Below the pieces are notes generated by a model. The model was not told the DNA's origin and did not search any database. It saw only the letters and a program-made list of their open reading frames with translations. The translations under genes were made by a program, and so were the position numbers. Below are positions 41,265-49,157 of a stretch of DNA of 49,157 nt, piece after piece (position 1 is the stretch's first letter; each line of letters starts with the position of its first letter). Origin of the DNA: UBA1361 sp035647455 (GTDB lineage Bacteria; Bacillota_I; Bacilli_A; RFN20; CAG-826); assembly GCA_035647455.1 (NCBI GenBank), contig DASRNI010000012.1:1-49157 (forward strand), given 5' to 3'.

Positions 41265-42905
41265 ATGAGTTTTAAAGTTACTTACGAAGGTAAAGTACAA
41301 ACTTTCACAAAACCGGTTTCTGTCCTTGAGATTGTCGGACCGGATCGTAACCACATCTGTGCGCTTGTTAATGGTCGCGTCCGCGAACTTACATACATGT
41401 TAACTGATGACACAGACCTTGTCGTTAAAGATATTGATGACAGCGAAGGGATGCGTATTTATCAAACGTCACTTCGTTACATTACCGCAATGGCGATGAA
41501 ACGAATTCGACCTGAGTTACGGATTCGCTTTTCTTATAACGTATCGCGGTCAATTTTTATTCAAGTATTAAATAAAAACGTTAATCTTGATCGCTTACTC
41601 GTTGATAAGCTTGAAAACGAGATGCGCAAAATTATTGAAGCAAACTATCCGCTTAAACGCCATAAAATTAGTGTTGAAGAAGCCGCGCGGCTTTATGAAA
41701 AGCATGGTTTCCCCGATAAACTTGAAGTTTTAAAATATCGACCCGAACCAACTGTCCACGTTTATGAATGTGACGGCTACTTAAACTATATGTATGGTTA
41801 TATGGTCCCTTCAACTGGCTATCTTGATAAATTTGTCTTACGACCTTACTCACCAGGCATGCTCTTAAGCTATCCGCGCAGTGAAACAAAAGGTGTTATC
41901 CCGGAATTTAAAGACGCGCCAATGTTTGGTAAAACACTTAAAGCCGCCCACGGTTGGGCCGAACTAACAAAGTTAGACAGTGTTGCGAACATTAATAAAT
42001 ATATTGAAAACGGTGAAGATGTTGATTTAATTAATATTTGTGAAGCGCGTCACTACCAAATGCTCACCGAACTTGGTGACCGGATTATGGAAGATATTGA
42101 TGACATTCGTCTGATCGGAATTGCCGGACCTAGTAGCAGCGGGAAAACAACGTTTGCGAACCGACTTCGTACGGAACTTATGAGTCGCGGACTGCGCCCA
42201 ATTCGGCTTTCAATTGATGACTACTATTTGCCACGCGACCAGGCGCCACGCGATGAAAATGGCGATTTTGATCTTGAATCAATTTACGCGCTTGACATTG
42301 AGTTATTCAATAAAAACATGTACGACTTAATTAACGGTGAAGAAGTTCAATTACCGCACTTTGATTTCAAAATCGGTGGCCGTGTCCCCGGACGCAAGCT
42401 CAAGATTGAACCTGATCAACCACTCATTATTGAAGGAATTCACGCGCTTAATGAACAGTTAACGAGCTATATTCCGAAACACCAAAAGTTTAAAATTTAC
42501 ATTTCGCCCCAGGCGCAAATTAATATTGATGACCAAAACCCCATTAGCTTAACGGACTTACGTTTACTCCGCCGCATCGTACGCGATAACAAGTATCGTA
42601 ACGCAAGTGCGCTTGACACGATGAAAATGTGGCCAAGTGTCCGGGCGGGAGAATTTAAGTGGATTTATGACACCCAGGAAGAAGCTGATTACGTTTATAA
42701 CTCACTTCTCTCTTACGAACTTGCTGTCATGAAAAAGCACGCCTTACCATTACTCCACGAGTTTGATTACTTAAGTGAATTTTTCCCACTTGCGGAACGC
42801 TTAATTCGCATGCTTAAGTACTTTAAAGATCTTGACGAGAAATGGGTACCTTCGAACTCACTACTGCGTGAATTTATCGGCGGTAGCTGTTACGAAGACG
42901 CCTAA
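41265..42905 (+). CDS. udk: TGS-domain nucleoside (uridine) kinase
   Basis: The 546-residue protein joins an N-terminal TGS domain (1-60) and a ThrRS-like second domain (about 65-270) to a C-terminal uridine kinase. The kinase P-loop is GPSSSGKT (288-295), then SIDDYYLPRDQ and a DLESIYALD stretch, FDFKIGGR and a later LRLLRRIVRDN. This fusion is found in many Clostridia and Tenericutes and is annotated as nucleoside kinase. It salvages uridine and cytidine; the TGS part has no proven role. GGAG precedes the ATG. It is a single-gene unit ending in a strong terminator. Confidence 0.92.
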   Translation: MSFKVTYEGKVQTFTKPVSVLEIVGPDRNHICALVNGRVRELTYMLTDDTDLVVKDIDDSEGMRIYQTSLRYITAMAMKRIRPELRIRFSYNVSRSIFIQVLNKNVNLDRLLVDKLENEMRKIIEANYPLKRHKISVEEAARLYEKHGFPDKLEVLKYRPEPTVHVYECDGYLNYMYGYMVPSTGYLDKFVLRPYSPGMLLSYPRSETKGVIPEFKDAPMFGKTLKAAHGWAELTKLDSVANINKYIENGEDVDLINICEARHYQMLTELGDRIMEDIDDIRLIGIAGPSSSGKTTFANRLRTELMSRGLRPIRLSIDDYYLPRDQAPRDENGDFDLESIYALDIELFNKNMYDLINGEEVQLPHFDFKIGGRVPGRKLKIEPDQPLIIEGIHALNEQLTSYIPKHQKFKIYISPQAQINIDDQNPISLTDLRLLRRIVRDNKYRNASALDTMKMWPSVRAGEFKWIYDTQEEADYVYNSLLSYELAVMKKHALPLLHEFDYLSEFFPLAERLIRMLKYFKDLDEKWVPSNSLLREFIGGSCYEDA

Positions 42906-42924
42906 GCGTTAATAGCTTAATTAC

Positions 42925-42956
42925 AAAAGACGGGCCGCAAAACCCGTCTTTTTTTT
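42925..42956 (+). terminator. Rho-independent terminator of udk
   Basis: AAGACGGG pairs with CCCGTCTT (42943-42950) over CCGCAAAA, followed by eight T residues. The A run on the left is only four bases, so it is mainly a plus-strand terminator, though it may also stop the opposing gene. Confidence 0.9.
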
Positions 42957-42973
42957 GTTCCGTAAAGTAAATA

Positions 42974-44902
42974 CTATAGTTCTAAAGTGTCAATAATATG
43001 TTCACTGATTAAATCAAGGACGACGACACCGTAACTACTAAATGTATAAAGGTAATCATCAATCATCACTGCCCGATCAACATAACTGTACTCTTCACTA
43101 GCGCGCTCGTGCTCAACTTTAATTGGGGCACTGATAATTGGACCACCACCGGCAAAGTTAATTTTGAATAAGTAATATGCACTTGAATATTCGTAGACGT
43201 AATGATTATCGTTTGTCATTGTTGTCGCATAGTAATGGAGTGGGAAACCAAAGAGACCTTTCCCAACATGGACAAGCATGGCGCGGTGGTTGTAAAGCGC
43301 TTCACTATAACCATAAGTCCACACGCTATGGCCGTCGTCATACATATCGTAAATTGAATATGTTTCAAGTTCACGTGCACTGCCTTCAGTAACGTCATAT
43401 GCGGTTAATTTCATTCCGTTAATAATGCCTGTTTCCGTCGCATTATAACCAAAACCAAGCACCTTATTACTGCCCCAGTTATGCTGGTACACGTCGTAAC
43501 CAGGTAACTCAATCGCGTCCGTTATCACCGGGTTAGCCGGATCGTTTAAATTAATCACATACAGCGGATCAGTTTGTAAAAATGTCACAATAAGCGCCTT
43601 TTCACCTTCAAAACGGACTGATTTAATCGTTTCTCCAGGTTTGCCAAGCCCTTCATCAATATAACCAACTAAGCTAAAGTCCGCCGTGTTAATCTCTGCT
43701 TTTAAAATAAATAAATAGTTTGTTACTTCGGTTTTGTAAGATTCCCAATCATAATAACCAAGCGCATTAACGCGCCATGAACCTTGAGTGTCGGTCGTCG
43801 CAATGCGCAAGTAACCATCGTACTCGTCAACGGCGAACTGATTTAAAGTTAAGCCGGGCACATTACTCGCAGCAACGAAACTTGTACTAGCTGCACTGAC
43901 ATTAAGTTTATGTTGCGAAATCGTCGTTGTTTGGTAACTTCGTTCGCGTTCGTTAACATAGTTACCACTTAAAATATAAAGATTTTCGTGACTTACATAA
44001 ATGTCACGTAAATAAATGTAACTCGTTAAATAAACTTTTTCATTGTATTTTATGTTTGCTACGTCCTTGTTAAGGAGTAAGCCACCGACAACGGTTAAAC
44101 TATCGACGTAACTATCTTCAAAGTAATACATATCATCGTAACTGGAACTGATTACATCGCCACTATTTTCGCGGTGAAGCGGTACGATGTCGGCACCATA
44201 AATATAACGATCACCAACAAAAAACAAGCTATCGTTAATTAAACGGTGATTCGAAACATAAAAATTAAATTCAATTTCGTAGCTAACGGTGAAATTTTCT
44301 CGTTCATAAAGCGCAATTTTCGAGCCACTAAAGGCTGGTGCAGGTACGACTATTTCAACGTCATCACTATCACTTTGTGGTGGATCTGTGACTGGTTCAA
44401 AAGGACCATAATGAAATGCACCGTAATTAAGCGTAATCACATAGTCACGCGTTAAATATAAACTTTCGACATAAAAACCTGGTTGAACAATTTCTTTTTT
44501 AACCGTAATGTCGTATTCTGCATCAACATCAAAAACATAAAATGTATCACTATAACGCGGCGCATAAAACACTTGATCACCATCAGTTTTAATGACGTCA
44601 CCTTCGTCAACACCTTCAACTTGAACGTTCGTTGTACTATGTTCACGGGATCCGGATGTTGATTCACTGCCATCTGCTTCCGGAGTCGGAACGGCATCAG
44701 TCGCAAGATTTTCCCAACCTCTTTCAAGATTATCTTTACTTTGCTCGAGTAAGTCGTTTAACTTCGCTGCTGTTTTCACTTTTTGCATCTTTGTTTTTGC
44801 AACAAGATCACTCGTGCCACGCGTGCGGCAACTTGAAAGCACTAGTGCTGCGCTAAAAAGCACGAGTAACGTATATTTAGTTTTGTTCATGATATTTTTC
44901 AT
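42974..44902 (-). CDS. secreted beta-propeller lipoprotein
   Basis: The 642-residue exported protein has a lipobox ending LSSC (Cys25) and a short helical linker. It then has the signature of the secreted C-terminal beta-propeller family, TNVQVEGVDEGDVIKTDG, followed by repeated blades. A late EYSYVDRAVMIDDYLYTFS segment also fits the family. Its function is not known; it is widespread in Bacillota and archaea. I choose ATG 44902 because GAGG lies 8 bases before it; the in-frame GTG at 44911 sits on that site. A perfect 7-bp dyad lies in the 5' untranslated region. Confidence 0.88.
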   Translation of the reverse strand: MKNIMNKTKYTLLVLFSAALVLSSCRTRGTSDLVAKTKMQKVKTAAKLNDLLEQSKDNLERGWENLATDAVPTPEADGSESTSGSREHSTTNVQVEGVDEGDVIKTDGDQVFYAPRYSDTFYVFDVDAEYDITVKKEIVQPGFYVESLYLTRDYVITLNYGAFHYGPFEPVTDPPQSDSDDVEIVVPAPAFSGSKIALYERENFTVSYEIEFNFYVSNHRLINDSLFFVGDRYIYGADIVPLHRENSGDVISSSYDDMYYFEDSYVDSLTVVGGLLLNKDVANIKYNEKVYLTSYIYLRDIYVSHENLYILSGNYVNERERSYQTTTISQHKLNVSAASTSFVAASNVPGLTLNQFAVDEYDGYLRIATTDTQGSWRVNALGYYDWESYKTEVTNYLFILKAEINTADFSLVGYIDEGLGKPGETIKSVRFEGEKALIVTFLQTDPLYVINLNDPANPVITDAIELPGYDVYQHNWGSNKVLGFGYNATETGIINGMKLTAYDVTEGSARELETYSIYDMYDDGHSVWTYGYSEALYNHRAMLVHVGKGLFGFPLHYYATTMTNDNHYVYEYSSAYYLFKINFAGGGPIISAPIKVEHERASEEYSYVDRAVMIDDYLYTFSSYGVVVLDLISEHIIDTLEL

Positions 44903-44917
44903 CGTTATCACCTCTTT

Positions 44918-44949
44918 TGCTCTAATAGAGCACTTCTAACTTTATTGTA
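44918..44949 (-). promoter_or_regulatory. candidate promoter and dyad of beta-propeller gene
   Basis: On the minus strand TACAAT (44949-44944) is a -10 candidate with a poor -35 box. About 12 bases further, near the start point, the dyad TGCTCTA-T-TAGAGCA (44932-44918) has seven perfect pairs. It could be an operator or a 5' mRNA hairpin just before the ribosome binding site. Confidence 0.4.
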
Positions 44950-44961
44950 ACACTTCCGCGC

Positions 44962-46050
44962 TTAATTGCTAGGTTTATTTAGATTTAATTTTTCACGGTT
45001 TAAAATAGCAATGATGTCATTTAAATAGCGCGAACGCACTTCAGTATAATAAGGTTCTGTTTCCGGTGCGGCTGTTGCTAAATAAAATTCATCAAAAATT
45101 GTTTCGAGCCGTAAGAATGTTTCATATAGTAACGTTAATACAGTAACCGTTAAATGGCGTTTACTTTGCAGTAATAAGAGCGGTGAACTGTGGGCAAGTT
45201 CGCTCGCAAGTTGGTAATCTTGATGATAACGTTCTAGCCCCGCAAGTTTTTGGAGACCATACTTAAAGGTCAAGTTGTTTTCCGCCGAAAAGTTTTTGTG
45301 AGCGCGAATAAAACCGTACTCAATAAAGCGTTTTGTGTCTTTACTTTTAAGCCCAAGTTTTTTCATTTCACTTTTTATTTCCACAAAGATTGCGTCACCT
45401 TCTTCCTTAGGAAGAAGTTTATTAAACGCCGCACTATACTGTAAGTGGCGCGTGTAAACTTTTAAGACGTTTTCATCAGTGAGTAAAATTAAAATTGCTT
45501 CAAGTTCATGTAAGCTCCGCCATAAACTAATCGCTTCGCTTTCAAAGCCGTTTGTAAGTAAACCTAAGCTTGTTTCGACGTAGAGAAACGCCTTTTGTAA
45601 GAGTTTTAAAAGAATACTATGTTCATGCTCGATACTTAAGTTTTTGAGCGTAATTAAAATAAAGTTAAGGTAAAGCGTCAAGCTTGAAACGGGCATGCTA
45701 TAGCGCGATAGTAATTTGTCGTGTTCGTACTTGAAACTTGTTAAGCTTGTATATTTATCAATCACCGTATTTAAAAAGCGACTCATAAATATTTCGTCAT
45801 CTGCTAAATTGTATAATTGAACATTTTCGAGATTTTGTCGGTAAACGTAGTCATGGAGTAAATATAAAATAAGGACACCATTATTTAGTGGTTCGAGCAT
45901 TATTTCTTTTTCACTCGCAACATGCGCAGTAATTAGCCCAAGCATTTCTTTGTAACAATTATAAAGAAACGTTAGTTCGGCTTGATCCGCTCTGTAATAA
46001 TTAAGCACAAAGCGGTTAAAAGCTTGTTCGGTAAGCACTTTATTGTTCAT
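44962..46050 (-). CDS. helical DUF5677-like protein after addA
   Basis: The 362-residue soluble helical protein carries AISLWRSLHE (173-182) and LERYHQDYQLASELAH (272-287). These match the same blocks at the same positions in the 26454-27524 protein, so they are paralogues. An aromatic block before the second motif (YGFIRAH and YGLQKL) also parallels the other protein. Function unknown. Its start lies within the last 11 bases of addA and it has no strong ribosome binding site of its own, so translation should depend on addA. Confidence 0.72.
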   Translation of the reverse strand: MNNKVLTEQAFNRFVLNYYRADQAELTFLYNCYKEMLGLITAHVASEKEIMLEPLNNGVLILYLLHDYVYRQNLENVQLYNLADDEIFMSRFLNTVIDKYTSLTSFKYEHDKLLSRYSMPVSSLTLYLNFILITLKNLSIEHEHSILLKLLQKAFLYVETSLGLLTNGFESEAISLWRSLHELEAILILLTDENVLKVYTRHLQYSAAFNKLLPKEEGDAIFVEIKSEMKKLGLKSKDTKRFIEYGFIRAHKNFSAENNLTFKYGLQKLAGLERYHQDYQLASELAHSSPLLLLQSKRHLTVTVLTLLYETFLRLETIFDEFYLATAAPETEPYYTEVRSRYLNDIIAILNREKLNLNKPSN

Positions 46051-49000
46051 CGCTAATAAATCTCGCTTCGGCTTTAATGATACTAACTAAGTATGGTTTA
46101 ACCGGTAAGTTAAATGTTTGTTCTAAATAGTCTTTATACGCTAATACTTGCGTCACGTACTCGGGAAGAAGAATATTATGCAGTTTAAAGTCGGTTAAGA
46201 TAATTTGATTGTCTTCTTTAATAAACATATCAATAATCTTTTCTTCGCCTTCTTTTGTTACGTAATTGTATTCGCGATATACTTCCTCATTTTTCACATT
46301 ATTAAATAACGATAAGTTCGTAACTTTACGAATTATTTCGCGTTCTTTTGCGTCTTTTATAAAACTAAGGTCGCGTGTTGCAAAGTTAAAGAGTTCCAAA
46401 TAGCGATGGAACTTTGTCCCGACTTCTAAAAAGGCTTCGGTAATGTCACGACGCTCAATTTCTACTTTAGTTACGCTAAATTCAGGTTTGATTTCTTTAA
46501 CAACAAGTTCTTCTGTCGTTTCCTTAACTTCCGCTTCAAGCGTTACTTTTGTTAATTCAGGGATCCGTACAAGTTCTTTTTCTAACTTCGTTAAGCTTGG
46601 CGCATTGCGGAGAACATCAAGCATTGTCTTTGCTTCACTTAAAAGCGGTGTTTCTTTAATTGTTCCGTCTTTTTTTCGTTTGAAAGCACTGACGATGTTA
46701 ATTTCTTCTTTCGCGCGTGTAAGGGCGACATAAAGTAAACGGATCATTTCGCTGCGTTCCTTGTTTTCAACTGCTTCTTTCGCTAAAGTGCTGCTTAGTG
46801 AATATTTATAAGGAGTCGGGAAAACAAAACCGTGATCTGTTGTCGCCCGGAAACTTGAAGTTTGTCCACCCGTCTTTTTATCAAGTAAAAAATAATAAAC
46901 AATCGGGTATTCAAGCCCTTTCGAGCCGTGCATTGTAAGCATATTTACCGCGTCACTTGCAAGTTTTGTTCGTTTAATCTCTAAAGCCGAGTTTGTTTTA
47001 ATTAAGTCGTTAAAGTGCGTGATGATTTCTTCAAGTGTGTACTGGTAGTTACTAAAAGTATAAAGGGCGTTAAGTGCTGCGCTTAGTTTACTATTATTTA
47101 AATAAACGTCACCAAGCGTGTAAAGCTTTTCGTAAACGTTAAAAGTATCAACAATCGCGTTAATAATTGTTTTAACTGGTGCGTCTTTTGTTGTGAGCAC
47201 AAGTGCTTGGAATTTTTGCAGCACAGGATCAAGATGAAAACCCGTTTCAAGATTAAAGAGATGATAAAGTTCTTCATCAGTATAGCCAACAATGAAACTC
47301 CGTAAAAATGACGCAACTGCGTGGCGGAATTTGTACGTTGTTGGTGCTTCTTCGGCCGCGTAACCCGCGTAAATCACGAGTGCACTCTTCAGCGCAAGCA
47401 TAATTTGATCATCATGAATTGTTTCGTCTTTATGCGGGAAAATCGGCACACCAGCGGCAATGAACATTTTTTCAATATCATCAAACCGTGTCGCGTCACG
47501 CAGAAGAATCGTAAAGTCGCTATAATTAACTGGCCGCATTTTTTCTGCTTTAAAATCGTATATTTCGTAGCCATGATTTATTTTATTTTTAATATCATTA
47601 ATCACAATCGTTACTTCAGCTTCGTACTTCAGCATTTTATCTTCGTACTCAAGATAAAACGTATGGTAATTAAAGCGGCTCTCCGTAAGAATACTCTCGT
47701 TATACACAGTATTTGCCGCGTTTATTTGGTGTTCGGCCTGATAATTAGCCCCACCAATTTCTTCCGTCATCACTTCACTAAGTATCGCATTAATTGGATC
47801 AATCACTTCTTTACGCGAACGGTAGTTATCGTTAAGAACAACGAGTTCACCGTTTTTAAAGTCACTATATTCGCGGTACTTCATTTTGAAAAGTTCCGGA
47901 TTAGCGTTACGGAAACCGTAAATACTTTGTTTAATATCACCAACCATGTAAACGTTATTCGTGCTGATAGTTTGAATGAATGACTCTTGAATATCACTTG
48001 TATCTTGGTATTCATCAATTAAGATATAAGCGAATTCATTTTGCAGTTCTTTTTTAATCGTGGGGTCTTGGACAATTTTATAAGCGAGTTTACTAATATC
48101 ACTAAACGTAAAAGCGTTATAGTTATTTTTAAATGCTAAAAGCCGCGTACGAATTTTATTATAAAACTCAACAATAAATTCGGCGTAACGTTTTTCGATT
48201 AAGAAGTCTTCATAAAGTTCATATTCAGTTGGTAAACTAAAATCATCCTTAAGTTCTTTAAAAAGTGCTTTAAGTTTTGTTTCGTCTTCCGCGTTTTCCG
48301 GATGATTTTCGAGAAACTTATTTGGCATTACCGGCTTTTTAGCATCAACAGCGAATAAAATGAGTTTCGTAAATGAATCAATTTTATTAAATTCTTCATA
48401 AAGTTGCACATACTTTTCCTGATAATTTTCATGACTAAGTCGTTTACTTGTCGTAATAATGTCGCCAAGAATAGCACGGCCTTTTTTTAAGTAAGTTGCG
48501 ATGTATTCATTGAACTTTGCGTCACTATAATAAGTTGTAATGTAGTTATCTAAATACTCTTCTTCATCAAGCTTTAAAATCACTTCGTAATGAAAATCAA
48601 GCAGAAAGCCTAATAATGAATACGTATTTCGTGCGTGAAACGTTTTGATAAAATGCGTGAATAACGGCGTCGGGTTTTCATAGTAGTTTTCAAGAATAGC
48701 GTCAAAGTACTCAGTGAACTTTACTTTTTGCATCACTTCATCAAGATTAGTAATATTCGCAGGATTGCCAAAGTTTGCACCGTATTTACGGACAATTTCT
48801 AAAGCATACGCGTCAAATGTAACAATGTTCGCAACTTCAACTTCAGGGATTAAGTGGGCGAATTCCGCGTCTTTGGCAAGCTTTTCATTAATTCTTTCTT
48901 TAAGCTCCTGGGCAGCGAGTCGGCCAAAGACAAGGACGAGAACTTCACTCACTTTAACTTGTTCGACCGTGTAAAGTTGGTAAAGTCGTTCAATGAGAAC

Positions 49001-49102
49001 GGCCGTTTTTCCGCTGCCGGCCCCGGCACTTATGAGCATGTTTTGTTTAGTTAAGTTAAGTGCTTTTTGCTGATTAGCGCTAAATGTAAATTTATTCTTC
49101 AT
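46040..49102 (-). CDS. addA: ATP-dependent helicase/nuclease subunit A (AddA)
   Basis: AddA is the helicase-nuclease of AddAB, which resects double-strand ends for recombination and degrades foreign linear DNA. The protein has 1020 residues, some 200 shorter than the B. subtilis protein. It has Walker A AGAGSGKT near residue 30 and the UvrD motifs ILIDEYQDTS, GDIKQSIYGFR and NDNYRSRKEV, with TMHGSKGLEYP and LLYVALTRAKEE later on. A C-terminal RecB-type nuclease has IIDMF and a TDFK stretch, the usual D...D-x-K triad. ATG 49102 is preferred to GTG 49111 because AAGG lies 8 bases before it. It overlaps the upstream gene by 11 bases. Confidence 0.94.
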   Translation of the reverse strand: MKNKFTFSANQQKALNLTKQNMLISAGAGSGKTAVLIERLYQLYTVEQVKVSEVLVLVFGRLAAQELKERINEKLAKDAEFAHLIPEVEVANIVTFDAYALEIVRKYGANFGNPANITNLDEVMQKVKFTEYFDAILENYYENPTPLFTHFIKTFHARNTYSLLGFLLDFHYEVILKLDEEEYLDNYITTYYSDAKFNEYIATYLKKGRAILGDIITTSKRLSHENYQEKYVQLYEEFNKIDSFTKLILFAVDAKKPVMPNKFLENHPENAEDETKLKALFKELKDDFSLPTEYELYEDFLIEKRYAEFIVEFYNKIRTRLLAFKNNYNAFTFSDISKLAYKIVQDPTIKKELQNEFAYILIDEYQDTSDIQESFIQTISTNNVYMVGDIKQSIYGFRNANPELFKMKYREYSDFKNGELVVLNDNYRSRKEVIDPINAILSEVMTEEIGGANYQAEHQINAANTVYNESILTESRFNYHTFYLEYEDKMLKYEAEVTIVINDIKNKINHGYEIYDFKAEKMRPVNYSDFTILLRDATRFDDIEKMFIAAGVPIFPHKDETIHDDQIMLALKSALVIYAGYAAEEAPTTYKFRHAVASFLRSFIVGYTDEELYHLFNLETGFHLDPVLQKFQALVLTTKDAPVKTIINAIVDTFNVYEKLYTLGDVYLNNSKLSAALNALYTFSNYQYTLEEIITHFNDLIKTNSALEIKRTKLASDAVNMLTMHGSKGLEYPIVYYFLLDKKTGGQTSSFRATTDHGFVFPTPYKYSLSSTLAKEAVENKERSEMIRLLYVALTRAKEEINIVSAFKRKKDGTIKETPLLSEAKTMLDVLRNAPSLTKLEKELVRIPELTKVTLEAEVKETTEELVVKEIKPEFSVTKVEIERRDITEAFLEVGTKFHRYLELFNFATRDLSFIKDAKEREIIRKVTNLSLFNNVKNEEVYREYNYVTKEGEEKIIDMFIKEDNQIILTDFKLHNILLPEYVTQVLAYKDYLEQTFNLPVKPYLVSIIKAEARFISDEQ

Positions 49103-49157
49103 CTTCATCACCTTCTAAATTAAACACGCGATCGGTGTACTTAATATAACTAATATC
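49092..49157 (-). CDS. addB: 3' end of a gene, probably addB (partial)
   Basis: From the window edge the minus strand reads open for 21 codons ending in an acidic EGDEDEE and TAA at 49094-49092. It overlaps the addA start by 11 bases. In Bacillota addB directly precedes addA with such an overlap, so this is most likely the AddB C-terminus. The 21 residues alone are not enough to identify the family. Confidence 0.55.
   Translation of the reverse strand, partial: DISYIKYTDRVFNLEGDEDEE

Noticed and set aside
47321..47983. 220-codon plus-strand open frame antisense to addA
   Set aside because: It mirrors conserved AddA helicase sequence; the translation is rich in Phe, Ile, His and Asn without domain character, as expected for a shadow frame.
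1..49157. CRISPR arrays, insertion sequences, prophage, tRNA or rRNA genes
   Set aside because: No regularly spaced repeats, transposase, integrase or phage structural genes, and no cloverleaf or rRNA signatures were seen on reading both strands.

Overview
The window reads as a contiguous, gene-dense chromosome segment of an AT-rich member of the Bacillota, most likely a Bacilli/Tenericutes-type lineage (Acholeplasma-, Izemoplasma- or RF39-like). That placement is an inference. It rests on the gmk-priA-rlmN-prpC-prkC-rsgA-rpe gene order, AddA, a GlgC/GlgD pair, a T-box, AGGAGG-type ribosome binding sites, and a PrkC-like kinase that lacks the membrane and PASTA parts used to sense cell wall. 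TGA is a normal stop (feoA, feoB and others end in it), so this is not the Mycoplasma code.

Layout, left to right. 1-2.5 kb: a ferrous iron uptake operon (feoA, feoB and a tiny FeoB-associated Cys-rich membrane protein). 2.6-6.4 kb, plus strand: a duplicated-domain lipoprotein, a MORN-repeat protein, rpsD with its own promoter and a long leader, and a decayed secreted-protein gene. 6.5-16.3 kb, minus strand: a compact T-box leader drives leuS-coaX-pepV-trmB-M42 peptidase-nicotinate phosphoribosyltransferase. A LacI-family gene with an 18-bp operator exactly inside its promoter spacer follows, then tyrS. 16.4-20 kb: glycogen genes glgC-glgD-glgA. 20-26.3 kb: a Wadjet/MukBEF-like SMC complex (jetA-jetB-jetC) followed by a two-helix membrane protein and no recognisable JetD nuclease. 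A divergent gene pair (26.4-28 kb) starts across an intergenic region holding three TGCGAT boxes.

28-38 kb: rpmB, then the minus-strand housekeeping block gmk-priA-(small protein)-RsmB-like-rlmN-prpC-prkC-rsgA-rpe-membrane protein. The RsmB-like protein has lost both catalytic cysteines and the SAM motif. 38-43 kb: rqcH-like NFACT protein, trmL, ppa, a lipoprotein, and a TGS-domain uridine kinase. 43-49 kb, minus strand: a beta-propeller lipoprotein, a helical DUF5677-like protein, addA and the last codons of what is probably addB.

The most interesting part is the JetABC locus without JetD. The gene divergent from jetA (26454-27524) is a clear paralogue of the gene directly after addA (44962-46050), so the same family sits beside two separate DNA-processing machines. 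No rRNA, tRNA, insertion sequence, prophage or CRISPR array was seen. The only stretch near 300 bases without an intact gene (5803-6146) holds the rpsD terminator and the 5' part of the pseudogene.
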